Both the position numbers and the translations under genes were made by a program. The notes below the pieces were generated by a model that saw only the letters and a list, made by a program, of their open reading frames with translations, was not told where the DNA came from and searched no databases. A stretch of DNA of 59,917 nt. Source: an uncultured Lachnospiraceae bacterium (GTDB lineage: Bacteria > Bacillota > Clostridia > Lachnospirales > Lachnospiraceae). Position 1 is the first letter of the stretch; every line of letters starts with the position of its first letter. Location: contig CANRPU010000015.1 in the NCBI GenBank assembly GCA_947632555.1, positions 1 to 59,917 of the forward strand. Reading direction: 5' to 3'. Below are positions 16,234-24,078 of the stretch, piece after piece.

Positions 16234-17694
16234 ATGCTGCAGAAATGGATAGGAAAATATAAAGCCTTGCCTGTTCAAGTCAAAGCCTCGTTTTGGTTTC
16301 TTTTCTGTTCATTTCTGCAAAAAGGAATATCCACCATAACGACGCCGATATTTACTCGTTTATTGAGTACATCGGAATACGGTAATTATAACGTATTTAA
16401 TTCATGGCTTAACATCATTACGATCTTTGTTTCCATGAACCTTTCCGCAGGAGTTTATACTCAAGGCTTGGTGAAGTTTGACAAGGAAAGAAATTTATTT
16501 TCCTCCGCCTTACAAGGACTGACTTTTTCATTGACGGTATTATGGACGGCAATCTACTTGCTTTTTCGGGATTTTTGGAATAATGCTTTTTCCCTAACTA
16601 CCGTTCAGATGCTTGCCATGTTTATCATGATTTGGATGTCTGCTGTTTTTGACTTTTGGGCATCGGAGCAGCGAGTAAGATTAAGTTATATAAAACTTGT
16701 TGTAATAACGCTGCTCATCTCGCTTGCCAAGCCTATTATGGGAATTGTTTTTGTTCTTTATGCCGATGACAAGGTGACGGCGCGCATATTAGGGTTAGCT
16801 CTTGTGGAGTTGATAGGTTATTCCGGCTTGTTTATTTCGCAGATGGTGCGAGGAAAGAAATTTTTTTCCACACGGTTTTGGAAGTACGCAATTATGTTTA
16901 ATCTTCCGCTCATTCCGCACTATCTGTCACAAATTGTATTGAGTAGTGCCGATAGGATCATGATTAGCCGTATGGTAGGAGAATCAGAAGCAGGGATATA
17001 TAGTCTTGCTTATTCTGTTTCCATGATTATGACTTTGTTCAGCAACGCACTTGGGCAAACTATTTCACCGTGGATGTATCAGAAGATCAAAAATAAGCAA
17101 ATCGCAGACATTTCGTCAATAGCGTATACTTCAATGATACTTATTGCAGGGGTCAATATTCTGTTAATTTTGTTTGCACCGGAAGTTATCCGCATTTTTG
17201 CTCCGTCGCAGTATTATGATGCCATTTGGGTAATTCCGCCGGTTGCGATGAGCGTGTATTTCATGTATGTATATGATATGTTTGCAAAATTTGCTTTCTA
17301 CTATGAAAAAACAGGATATATCACGTTGGCCAGTGTGGCAGGTGCTACACTGAATATTCTCTTAAACTGGATATTTATCGGCAAATATGGTTATACTGCG
17401 GCAGGGTATACAACACTTATCTGCTATATGATTTATGCCATCGCGCACTATGTTATGATGCGAATTGTGTGCAGAAAATATATTGGTAAAGTGATGGTCT
17501 ATGATTTACGGATTTTACTGGGGCTTACTGGCGGATTTCTTTCGGTGGGTTTTATCGGCCTTGCTTTATATCATTCTCCCGTTTTACGCTATTGTTTTGC
17601 AGGAATCATTTTTGTTGCGGTTATATTAAAAAGAAAGGCGATAATTAAATTCGTCAATGAGATGCTTAAAAGTAAAAAATCCATAAATACGTGA
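16234..17694 (+). CDS. Polysaccharide flippase (Wzx/MATE-like)
   Basis: This 486-residue integral membrane protein has 12-14 hydrophobic helices of the polysaccharide transport protein (Wzx/RfbX) type, which flips undecaprenyl-linked repeat units to the outer membrane face. The N-terminus has FCSFLQKGISTITTPIFTRL and STSEYGNYNVF, the classic opening of the family. HYLSQIVLSSADRIMISRM and GESEAGIYSLAYS follow in the middle. It lies 17 bp after the Asn-synthetase-like gene with AAGGAAGG upstream and is the last gene of the glycan cluster. With EpsG it completes a Wzx/Wzy-type pathway. Confidence 0.92.
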   Translation: MLQKWIGKYKALPVQVKASFWFLFCSFLQKGISTITTPIFTRLLSTSEYGNYNVFNSWLNIITIFVSMNLSAGVYTQGLVKFDKERNLFSSALQGLTFSLTVLWTAIYLLFRDFWNNAFSLTTVQMLAMFIMIWMSAVFDFWASEQRVRLSYIKLVVITLLISLAKPIMGIVFVLYADDKVTARILGLALVELIGYSGLFISQMVRGKKFFSTRFWKYAIMFNLPLIPHYLSQIVLSSADRIMISRMVGESEAGIYSLAYSVSMIMTLFSNALGQTISPWMYQKIKNKQIADISSIAYTSMILIAGVNILLILFAPEVIRIFAPSQYYDAIWVIPPVAMSVYFMYVYDMFAKFAFYYEKTGYITLASVAGATLNILLNWIFIGKYGYTAAGYTTLICYMIYAIAHYVMMRIVCRKYIGKVMVYDLRILLGLTGGFLSVGFIGLALYHSPVLRYCFAGIIFVAVILKRKAIIKFVNEMLKSKKSINT

Positions 17695-18026
17695 TAGCGA
17701 TAGCCTTTACCGGTAGCGAGTAGAAGCCAGGGGATTGGCAATACCAAGAATTTTATAGTAATATAGGTTATCAGGCTTCCAAAATTCAAAAAAAATTTGT
17801 GCGGATAGGGAATGTACATTTAGTATATATTTATTTAATAGAAGATATAATCAGAAATAAGGGACAGCGTTTTCCTCCCTCTGCGAGCGCTTTTTGCAGG
17901 GGGATAAGTTTTGCATGGATAAACGTTGTCTTATCCATGTAATCATTTATGTTATTAGAAAATCCCTATCATCAACCTTTTCCACGCATTAACTTAACAG
18001 TAGCTTTTCCTAAAACGCGCAGATGT
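17695..18026. other. AT-rich intergenic region after the glycan cluster, no gene seen
   Basis: This stretch holds no convincing reading frame. It contains two tandem hairpins (17877-17903 and 17914-17939, listed as a terminator candidate) and leads into the cloverleaf-shaped palindromic repeat at 18027. It probably forms the downstream boundary of the horizontally acquired glycan region. Confidence 0.5.
17877..17939 (+). terminator. Tandem hairpins, possible end of the glycan operon
   Basis: The first stem pairs 17877-17884 with 17896-17903 (8 bp, one G-U). The second, CATGGATAA 17914-17922 with TTATCCATG 17931-17939, is a perfect 9-bp stem. Neither is followed by a long U-run (TAATCATTT after the second), so intrinsic termination would be weak. 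Position, about 180 bp after the flippase, supports a terminator. Confidence 0.4.
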
Positions 18027-18100
18027 GGTATAATAATTCTGCTGACGCAGAATACATGCCGGCTGCACCGGCATGATACCGCTGCGCGGCGTATTATACC
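18027..18100 (+). repeat. 74-bp cloverleaf-shaped palindromic element
   Basis: The ends are a perfect inverted repeat: GGTATAATA 18027-18035 and TATTATACC 18092-18100. Inside lie three hairpins in a row: ATTCTGC/GCAGAAT (18036-18053, loop TGAC), CATGCCGG/CCGGCATG (18055-18075, loop CTGCA) and CCGC/GCGG (18079-18089, loop TGC). Almost every base is in a stem, giving a four-way junction on either strand. The outer stem contains TATAAT. No coding potential is seen. It resembles a miniature mobile or REP-like element; the family is not recognised. Confidence 0.7.
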
Positions 18101-18125
18101 TGTGAGCCACCGCTTGAAAAGTAAA

Positions 18126-18167
18126 CCGCTTACGCGGCGATTCCTTTTCTGCGCTTGTGGTATAATA
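18126..18167 (+). promoter_or_regulatory. Half-element with TGTGGTATAATA, likely VanZ promoter
   Basis: CCGC/GCGG with loop TTAC (18126-18137) and a second GGTATAATA (18159-18167) echo the cloverleaf element 60 bp upstream, as do the flanking letters GCGC and TGTGGTATAATA. TGTGGTATAAT fits an extended -10 box 42 bp before the VanZ start; no good -35 is visible. It may be a partial repeat copy used as a promoter. Confidence 0.5.
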
Positions 18168-18208
18168 AAGAGCAAAGAACAATAATTAGCGGAAAAGAGG
18201 TCAGAAAT

Positions 18209-18673
18209 ATGCGAAAGGAAACAGCGATCACAAGGATTTTTTGGCTGATTTCAATTATATGGATGGGAGTATGCCTGTTTCTGTCTTGGCAGAAGGGAGA
18301 TAATACGGTAGAACTTAGTGAACCGATTGCGGTTGCTGTGAAACGTGTCATATATGTATTTGGAATTGAGATCGATCTGAATATCTTTCATCTATGGCTG
18401 CGCAAAGCTGCACATGTGTTTGTGTTCTTTATTGCCGGCAGCTTATTCTTCTGCTCTTTCTGGCGAGGTATGCCGAAGAGTGATCGTAGAGGTCTGTATT
18501 CATTTTTCGCCACCATTCTCTTGTGCATGCTATTTGCTGTAATTGCTGAGGTGGGGAAGATTTGGATACCGGGACGGCACCTGCAGTGGAGCGAAACCCT
18601 GCTGAATGTGATCGGTATTGTGTGCGGGGCAGGAGTTACAGGATTGATTCACATGGCGAAATATCATATTTGA
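18209..18673 (+). CDS. VanZ-family membrane protein
   Basis: This 154-residue protein has four hydrophobic helices and the VanZ pattern. An N-terminal helix is followed by FLSWQKGD, then LWLRKAAHVFVFFIAGSLFF, in which KxxHxxxF is the family hallmark. A late AVIAEVGKIWIPGRHLQWSE segment precedes the last helix. VanZ-like proteins are linked to low-level teicoplanin resistance in enterococci, but most members have no known function. I chose ATG 18209 with GGAAAAGAGG upstream; an earlier in-frame ATG at 18155 lies inside the probable promoter. It is a single-gene unit closed by the terminator at 18690. Confidence 0.85.
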   Translation: MRKETAITRIFWLISIIWMGVCLFLSWQKGDNTVELSEPIAVAVKRVIYVFGIEIDLNIFHLWLRKAAHVFVFFIAGSLFFCSFWRGMPKSDRRGLYSFFATILLCMLFAVIAEVGKIWIPGRHLQWSETLLNVIGIVCGAGVTGLIHMAKYHI

Positions 18674-18689
18674 ATTTGAAATAGAAGAG

Positions 18690-18724
18690 AGCACCGTTCC
18701 GGATTGTTATCGGATCGGTGCTTT
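18690..18724 (+). terminator. Rho-independent terminator after VanZ
   Basis: AGCACCG 18690-18696 pairs with CGGTGCT 18716-18722, and an inner stem (18699-18713) extends the hairpin around loop TGTT. TTTG follows. It lies 17 bp after the VanZ stop. The U-run is short but the stem is long. Confidence 0.6.
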
Positions 18725-18886
18725 GTAGCCTGGCAGCGATGATAGCTCGATGGCATCGGCATAAGGAAGTGCCTTGCCACCGAGAAAATCGGTCCGCTTG
18801 CCGCGGGTTTTCAAGGTTCGATAGGATCTGTTGACCGTGGATATAGAAAGACCGGTTTCTTTAGAAATCCTGATGCTAATGAAGAT
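18707..18886 (-). pseudogene. C-terminal remnant with a helix-turn-helix-like segment
   Basis: On the minus strand a frame open from 18886 to TAA at 18707-18709 reads ISIRISKETGLSISTVNRS, then KRTDFLGGKALPYADAIE and a GYKAPIR end. The first part looks like a DNA-binding helix-turn-helix. It has no start codon and is cut off upstream by a stop, so it is a fragment of a lost regulator or mobile-element gene. Its end overlaps the VanZ terminator. The parent family is not recognised. Confidence 0.4.
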
Positions 18887-18964
18887 TTACATAATGGTGA
18901 TAGCGTATTTAATGAATTTGAGATAGAAAATATTAAATTGTTATCAAATCTGGATGCTTACTAG
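18872..18964 (+). pseudogene. 3' remnant of an unrecognised gene
   Basis: A plus-strand frame from about 18872 to TAG 18962-18964 reads DANEDLHNGDSVFNEFEIEN and then IKLLSNLDAY. The residue mix and A-rich codons look coding, but there is no start or ribosome site and sequence similarity upstream is lost. Together with the neighbouring minus-strand fragment it marks an old insertion or deletion point between VanZ and the next gene. Confidence 0.35.
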
Positions 18965-19076
18965 AAAAACAGATTATGATTTATGTAAATATGTTCCTTC
19001 TTAAAGAAGGGATTGCGGGAAAATACTGAAACGAAAAGCGGGAAGTCGGCCTGTGCCAAATTCCAAGGGGTGGAAA

Positions 19077-19574
19077 ATGAAGTCCGTTAAAAAAATCTTT
19101 ATAATATGCGCGGTAACTGTCATCGGCATTCCACTGATGCTCTATATGCTGGTATATTGTGTGTTCTGGACGGACCAGCATACTTACTACGAGATGGATA
19201 AATGCTCTCCGCAGCAGAGTCAAGATATATTTGAAATTATGAACTTGACATTATATGACGGGATTACAGTTGCGCATGTTTCCTATCACTTGGCTGATGG
19301 AAGTGATTATTCAAGATATTTTTATTTTGAATTGTTTGGGAATATAGATATTTTATCCCAATACATGACCTATTTAGAGCAAAACGGTACGAAAGAGTTG
19401 AAGAGTGAAAGCAATGAGAATTATTCGTACAGAATATATTTGCTGGAATTGGATGACTCAAAAAGTATACTTGCCTTTCATTATGCTCTTGAGGGGCATA
19501 GTCCGATGGATCTGCCAGGTTTTATCTGTCAGTATGGTACACGGCATATCAGAATATTTGACAATTTCTATTAG
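19077..19574 (+). CDS. Small membrane-anchored protein of unknown function
   Basis: From ATG 19077, with AAGGGGTGG upstream, this is a 165-residue protein. It has one N-terminal membrane helix (residues 3-25, IFIICAVTVIGIPLMLYMLVY) followed by an extracytoplasmic domain of about 135 residues rich in Tyr, Asp and Ser. No catalytic or binding motif is evident, and I do not recognise a family. An earlier ATG at 19053 would add eight residues. It sits alone between the remnants and the hisS promoter, so its context gives no functional hint. Confidence 0.6.
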   Translation: MKSVKKIFIICAVTVIGIPLMLYMLVYCVFWTDQHTYYEMDKCSPQQSQDIFEIMNLTLYDGITVAHVSYHLADGSDYSRYFYFELFGNIDILSQYMTYLEQNGTKELKSESNENYSYRIYLLELDDSKSILAFHYALEGHSPMDLPGFICQYGTRHIRIFDNFY

Positions 19575-19664
19575 GTCAAAGCCGAATATTGTCTGGTCCG
19601 TCTGTTTATGAACTCTGAAATGATCGAAAAACTACAAAAAATAATCGCAAAAACTACAACCCCC

Positions 19665-19693
19665 TTGCAATAAGCGGTATTTCAGTGTAAAAT
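19665..19693 (+). promoter_or_regulatory. Sigma-A type promoter for the hisS-aspS unit
   Basis: TTGCAA at 19665-19670, a 17-bp spacer and TAAAAT at 19688-19693 form a good vegetative promoter. It leaves a leader of about 60 nt before hisS, too short for a T-box. Confidence 0.7.
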
Positions 19694-19762
19694 CTTGTAA
19701 GTATCAAAGGACTTGGTGTATGCTTATGAAACGGCCGTTCACGCGGCAGAATGAGAGGAAAT

Positions 19763-21025
19763 ATGGCATTGAACAAGAAACCGGCAACCGGTATGAAGGA
19801 TATCCTGCCCGCGGAGATGCAGATACGGGATTATGTGATCGGAGTGATCAAAGACACTTACGGCAGGTTCGGATTTACTTCCATTGAAACGCCTGCTGTG
19901 GAAAATATTGAAAATCTGACCAGCAGACAGGGCGGCGAGAATGAGAAACTGATCTTTAAGATCTTAAAGAGGGGAGAAAAGCTGGATCTGGAAACGGCGC
20001 GGACGGAAAGCGACCTGGTGGACGGCGGACTGCGCTATGACCTGACGGTGCCTCTGGTGCGGTTTTATTCCAACAACGCGGCGCAGCTGCCTTCTCCTTT
20101 TAAGGCACTGCAGATGGGAAATGTCTGGAGAGCGGAGAGGCCGCAGCGGGGCAGGTACCGCCAGTTCATGCAGTGTGATATTGATATCCTGGGAGAGGCT
20201 TCCAATCTGGCGGAGATTGAGTTGATCCTGGCTACCACCACTACCATAAGCAGGCTGGGGTTCAAAAATTTTCAGATCCGTATCAACGACAGGAGGATCC
20301 TGAAGGCTATGGCGGCCTATGCGGGATTTGCCGCGGAAGATTACGACAGTGTCTTTATTACGCTGGATAAAATGGACAAGATCGGCAGAGATGGCGTCCG
20401 CGCGGAACTGGAAGCCGCTGGATACGCGTCGGAGGTCTGCGAAAAATACATGGCGCTGTTTGAAGCGGTGGAGCAGGCCGACAACGGAGTGGCTTATCTG
20501 CGGGAGAAACTCGCGGATCTTCTGGACGGGGAAGTCATGGATTCCTTTACGGAGATCCTGGACAGCGTGGAGGCCACCAAAGCGGATACGTTTGAACTGG
20601 TATTCGATCCCGCTCTGGTACGGGGCATGAGCTATTATACGGGACCCATTTTTGAGATCGTTATGCCGGAGTTCGGGAGCAGCTGCGGAGGCGGCGGAAG
20701 ATATGACGGCATGGTGGAAAAATTTACGGGCAGCAGCGTGCCGGCCTGCGGATTTTCCATTGGCTTCGAGCGGATCGTGATGCTTTTAATGGAGAGCGGT
20801 TTTCAGGTGCCGGACCGGCCGGAAAAGACGGCTTTTCTCATTGAGAAGGGCGTGTCCGGACAGGCGCTCCGCGATGTGATCGCCAGGGCGCAGGAGGAAA
20901 GGGCAAAAGGACGTCAGGTGCTGGTGGTCCGTATGAATAAGAACAAAAAATTCCAGAAAGAGCAGCTGACTGCGGAAGGCTATACGGAATTTCAGGAATT
21001 TTACAAGGATCCGCTGAAAGCGTAA
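19763..21025 (+). CDS. hisS: Histidyl-tRNA synthetase
   Basis: This class II aminoacyl-tRNA synthetase charges tRNA-His. The 420-residue length is normal. Class II motif 1 lies around YGRFGFTSIETPAVE, motif 2 around NVWRAERPQRGRYRQFMQCD, and motif 3 around CGFSIGFERIVMLL. The histidine-specific LVRGMSYYTGPIFEI and GGGGRYDGMVEKF are present, followed by the C-terminal anticodon-binding domain (ARAQEERAKGRQVLVVRM). I chose ATG 19763 with GAGAGGA just upstream rather than ATG 19751, which lacks a ribosome site. It is followed 20 bp later by aspS, a common pairing in Firmicutes. Confidence 0.97.
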   Translation: MALNKKPATGMKDILPAEMQIRDYVIGVIKDTYGRFGFTSIETPAVENIENLTSRQGGENEKLIFKILKRGEKLDLETARTESDLVDGGLRYDLTVPLVRFYSNNAAQLPSPFKALQMGNVWRAERPQRGRYRQFMQCDIDILGEASNLAEIELILATTTTISRLGFKNFQIRINDRRILKAMAAYAGFAAEDYDSVFITLDKMDKIGRDGVRAELEAAGYASEVCEKYMALFEAVEQADNGVAYLREKLADLLDGEVMDSFTEILDSVEATKADTFELVFDPALVRGMSYYTGPIFEIVMPEFGSSCGGGGRYDGMVEKFTGSSVPACGFSIGFERIVMLLMESGFQVPDRPEKTAFLIEKGVSGQALRDVIARAQEERAKGRQVLVVRMNKNKKFQKEQLTAEGYTEFQEFYKDPLKA

Positions 21026-21045
21026 CGGAGAGAATGGAGGATATT

Positions 21046-22842
21046 ATGGCAGAAACAATGAAAGGATTGAAGCGCACCCATCGCTGCGGAGAGCTTTCCG
21101 CGGCCAATCTGGGAGAAACCGTTACCGTTATGGGCTGGGTGCAGAAGCAGAGAAATAAAGGCGGCATCATTTTTGTGGATCTGCGGGACAGGGCAGGGAT
21201 CCTGCAGGTGATTTTTGAGGAGAGCGAGTGCGGCAGCGATAATTTCGCGAAGGCGGAGAGGCTGCGGAGCGAATATGTGGTCGCTGTAGTGGGACGCGTG
21301 GAGAAGAGAGCCGCGGCCGCCAATGAAAATCTGGCTACCGGCGAGATCGAGGTACGGGCGGAGCAGCTTCGGATCCTGTCCGAGGCGGAAACCCCGCCTT
21401 TTCCCATAGAAGCGGACAGCAAGACGAAAGAGGAACTGCGTTTAAAGTACCGGTATCTGGATCTGCGCAGGCCGAATCTGCAGCGGAATCTGATGCTGCG
21501 CAGCAGGATCACCACCACGATCCGGCAGCAGATGACCGAAGCGGGATTTCTGGAGATTGAAACCCCCATGCTGACCAAATCCACTCCCGAAGGGGCGCGG
21601 GACTATCTGGTGCCCAGCCGCGTGCATCCCGGCAGTTTTTACGCGCTGCCGCAGTCCCCGCAGATCTTCAAGCAGCTGTTGATGTGCTCCGGCTATGACC
21701 GGTATTTCCAGATAGCCAGATGTTTTCGGGACGAGGATCTGCGCGCGGACAGGCAGCCGGAATTTACGCAGGTGGATATGGAAATGTCCTTTGTGGACGT
21801 GGAGGACGTTATCGACGCCACGGAAAAGATGGTAGAGCGGGTGTGCAGGGAGGCGGTCGGCCTGAACATTACCCTGCCGCTGCCCCGTATGACATGGCGG
21901 GAGGCCATGGAAAGATTCGGCTCGGATAAGCCGGATACCCGTTTCGGGATGGAGCTGGTCAATGTTTCCGAGGTCGTGAGAAACTGCGGCTTCGGCGTTT
22001 TTACCGGCGCGCTGGAGAACGGAGGTTCCGTTCGCGGGATCAACATAAAAGGACAGGCGGAAATGCCCAGAAAGAAGATAGATGCCCTGACGGAGTTCGC
22101 CAGGGGATACGGCGCGAAGGGCTTGGCCTACCTTTCCGTTCAGCAGGACGGCAGCTATAAATCTTCCTTCGCGAAATTTATGACGGAGGAGGAACTGCAG
22201 GCGTTGACAGCGGCCATGGGCGGTGAGAAGGGGGACCTGCTGCTCTTTGCCGCGGATAAGACGGATCTGGTTTACAGCGTGCTGGGCGCGCTGCGGGTAG
22301 AGATAGCCAGACAGCTGGACATGATCGACAATAACAAGTTCAACTTCCTCTGGGTAACGGAGTTCCCTCTGCTGGAGTGGAGTGAAGAGGAAAACCGCTA
22401 TGTGGCCATGCATCATCCTTTTACCATGCCCATGGATGAGGATCTGGCGCTTCTGGATACGGAGCCGGGGAAAGTCAGGGCCAAAGCCTATGACATCGTG
22501 CTCAACGGCGTGGAGCTGGGAGGCGGCAGCGTGAGGATCTTCCAGCCGGAGGTGCAGGAAAAGATGTTTGAGGTGCTGGGCTTTACCAGGGAAGCTGCCT
22601 ATGAGCGTTTTGGATTCCTGATCAACGCATTTAAGTACGGTGTGCCTCCTCACGCGGGACTGGCTATCGGATTGGACCGTTTTGTCATGCTTCTGGTAAA
22701 AGCGGACAATATCAGAGAGGTAATCGCCTTCCCCAAGGTAAAGGACGCTTCCTGCCTGATGAGTGAGGCTCCCAACGCGGTAGACGAGGCGCAGTTAAAA
22801 GAACTGCGGATCAAACCGGATCTGTCTGACGGCGATGATTAA
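21046..22842 (+). CDS. aspS: Aspartyl-tRNA synthetase
   Basis: This 598-residue bacterial-type class II synthetase charges tRNA-Asp. It has an N-terminal OB-fold anticodon domain (TVMGWVQKQRNKGGIIFVDLRD), catalytic motifs FLEIETPML and IARCFRDEDLRADRQPEFTQ, the bacterial GAD insertion at about residues 290-410, and motif 3 GLAIGLDRFVMLL with the end AFPKVKDASCLM. ATG 21046 follows GGAGGATATT; an earlier in-frame ATG at 21034 is less likely. The stop overlaps the phosphopantetheinyl transferase gene by 8 bp. Confidence 0.97.
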   Translation: MAETMKGLKRTHRCGELSAANLGETVTVMGWVQKQRNKGGIIFVDLRDRAGILQVIFEESECGSDNFAKAERLRSEYVVAVVGRVEKRAAAANENLATGEIEVRAEQLRILSEAETPPFPIEADSKTKEELRLKYRYLDLRRPNLQRNLMLRSRITTTIRQQMTEAGFLEIETPMLTKSTPEGARDYLVPSRVHPGSFYALPQSPQIFKQLLMCSGYDRYFQIARCFRDEDLRADRQPEFTQVDMEMSFVDVEDVIDATEKMVERVCREAVGLNITLPLPRMTWREAMERFGSDKPDTRFGMELVNVSEVVRNCGFGVFTGALENGGSVRGINIKGQAEMPRKKIDALTEFARGYGAKGLAYLSVQQDGSYKSSFAKFMTEEELQALTAAMGGEKGDLLLFAADKTDLVYSVLGALRVEIARQLDMIDNNKFNFLWVTEFPLLEWSEEENRYVAMHHPFTMPMDEDLALLDTEPGKVRAKAYDIVLNGVELGGGSVRIFQPEVQEKMFEVLGFTREAAYERFGFLINAFKYGVPPHAGLAIGLDRFVMLLVKADNIREVIAFPKVKDASCLMSEAPNAVDEAQLKELRIKPDLSDGDD

Positions 22843-23533
22843 GCTGTATCTGATGGAGGTTTCTCCGCTGGAGGAGGAATCGTATTTTACCCAATGCCTT
22901 GCGCTGGTGGAGCCGGAGAGAAGGGAGCGCCTGCAGGCGGCGAAAGGATACAGGGCCAGCCGGGCCCTGCGGCTGGCGGCGGGTATGCTGGCGGCCTATG
23001 CCGCGGGTGACGCGGACGCGCTGCGGGCAGAAGCGGCCGACGGCGGACAGGCCGTACCGGCGGTATTGACAGTGGCGGCGGAGGAAGCGGCGGAAAGGCT
23101 GCGGGGTATGCCGCCCGTGAAGATCAAAAGACTGCCTACGGGAAAGCCGTTTTATCCGGATATGCGGGAGATTTTCTTCAATTTGTCGCATTCCGGCCAA
23201 TACGCGGTCTGCGCTCTTTCCGACAGGCCTGTGGGAGTGGATATCCAGCAGCGTAAAAACGCCGGAGCGCGTTTGCGGGAACGGATCCTGTGCCAGGGAG
23301 CGGGAAGAGCAAAAGAAGAAACAGAGGAGTTTTTCCGCCTCTGGAGCGTCAAGGAAGCCTGTGTCAAATGTACCGGAGCCGGGCTTTCCAAGGATTTCAG
23401 GGAATTGGCAGTGGACCCGGAAACAAGAGTGGTAAGGGACCTGGTTACGGGAGGGATCTTTTCCTGGTATACGCCGGAAACTCCGAAAGATTATTCTCTT
23501 GCGGTATGTTCCGCCTGCGGTGGAATACAATAA
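22835..23533 (+). CDS. 4'-phosphopantetheinyl transferase, Sfp family
   Basis: This 232-residue enzyme transfers phosphopantetheine from coenzyme A to a serine of carrier proteins. Sfp-type signatures are KPFYPD before FFNLSHSGQYAVCALSD, the magnesium site RPVGVDIQ (D and following residues) and FFRLWSVKEACVKCTG (WxxKE[AS]xxK). The protein is built as two similar halves, as in Sfp. It overlaps aspS and is followed 20 bp later by the LURP-one-like gene. No polyketide or peptide synthetase is in the window, so its carrier protein is elsewhere and may simply be the fatty-acid acyl carrier. Confidence 0.88.
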   Translation: MIKLYLMEVSPLEEESYFTQCLALVEPERRERLQAAKGYRASRALRLAAGMLAAYAAGDADALRAEAADGGQAVPAVLTVAAEEAAERLRGMPPVKIKRLPTGKPFYPDMREIFFNLSHSGQYAVCALSDRPVGVDIQQRKNAGARLRERILCQGAGRAKEETEEFFRLWSVKEACVKCTGAGLSKDFRELAVDPETRVVRDLVTGGIFSWYTPETPKDYSLAVCSACGGIQ

Positions 23534-23553
23534 ACCGACAGGGAGGAAGATAC

Positions 23554-24024
23554 ATGAGATTGCTGATCAAACAGAGGGTATTTTCGTGGACGGATACCTA
23601 TGATATTTACGATGAATATGAAAAGCCGAAATATTTTGTGAAAGCGGAACCTTTTTCCTGGGGACATATTCTTCATGTGTACGAGCACAGTACGGGAAAT
23701 GAAGTGGGACTGATACGGGAACAGCTTTTGACCTTTCTGCCGAGATTCGATATGGAGATCGGCGGGCGTCCGGTCGGCACCATACAGAAGCAGGCGGGAT
23801 TTTTTCGGCCGCGCTATGAAGTGGACTGCAGGAACTGGCGTGTGGTGGGAGATTTTCCCGGGTGGCAGTACGATGTGTATCAGGACTGCAGTTCCGTGAT
23901 CCGGATCCGCAGGGAACCCTTGCACTGGGGCGATACGTATACGATCGATTATGAAGATCCGAAGGACGAGATGGAGGGACTGCTGCTGGTTCTGGCCATA
24001 GATGCGGCAAACTGCCGCAGTTAG
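23554..24024 (+). CDS. LURP-one-related family protein
   Basis: This 156-residue protein fits the LURP-one-related/YxjI family (tubby-like beta barrel). Recurrent motifs are RVFSWTDTYDIYDE, YFVKAEPFSWGHILHVYE, EVGLIREQLLTFLPRFDM and the repeat-like RREPLHWGDTYTIDYED near the end. Tryptophan-Gly-Asp/His blocks recur at the start, middle and end as in the barrel strands. No enzymatic residues are known for the family, and its role is unclear. It follows the phosphopantetheinyl transferase with GGGAGGAAG and precedes the phosphate transporter by 54 bp. Confidence 0.8.
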   Translation: MRLLIKQRVFSWTDTYDIYDEYEKPKYFVKAEPFSWGHILHVYEHSTGNEVGLIREQLLTFLPRFDMEIGGRPVGTIQKQAGFFRPRYEVDCRNWRVVGDFPGWQYDVYQDCSSVIRIRREPLHWGDTYTIDYEDPKDEMEGLLLVLAIDAANCRS

Positions 24025-24078
24025 GAAAAGGGAAGCGGATTCAGGCGATTTACGCGCGGGAGAAGAGAGGATAAGAGG

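Noticed and set aside
18027..18100. tRNA gene, because of the 74-nt cloverleaf
   Set aside because: There is no T-loop GTTC motif, no proper anticodon arm and no 7-bp acceptor layout; the hairpins are simple perfect palindromes.
17949..18185. Small basic protein spanning the palindromic repeat
   Set aside because: The frame is made of hairpin arms, has no ribosome site and is Arg-rich by base composition only.
19694..19762. T-box riboswitch before hisS-aspS
   Set aside because: The leader is only about 60-70 nt and lacks the T-box core and a terminator.
21442..22653. 400-codon frame antisense to aspS
   Set aside because: Low-complexity His/Arg/Gln composition typical of antisense shadows; aspS is intact.
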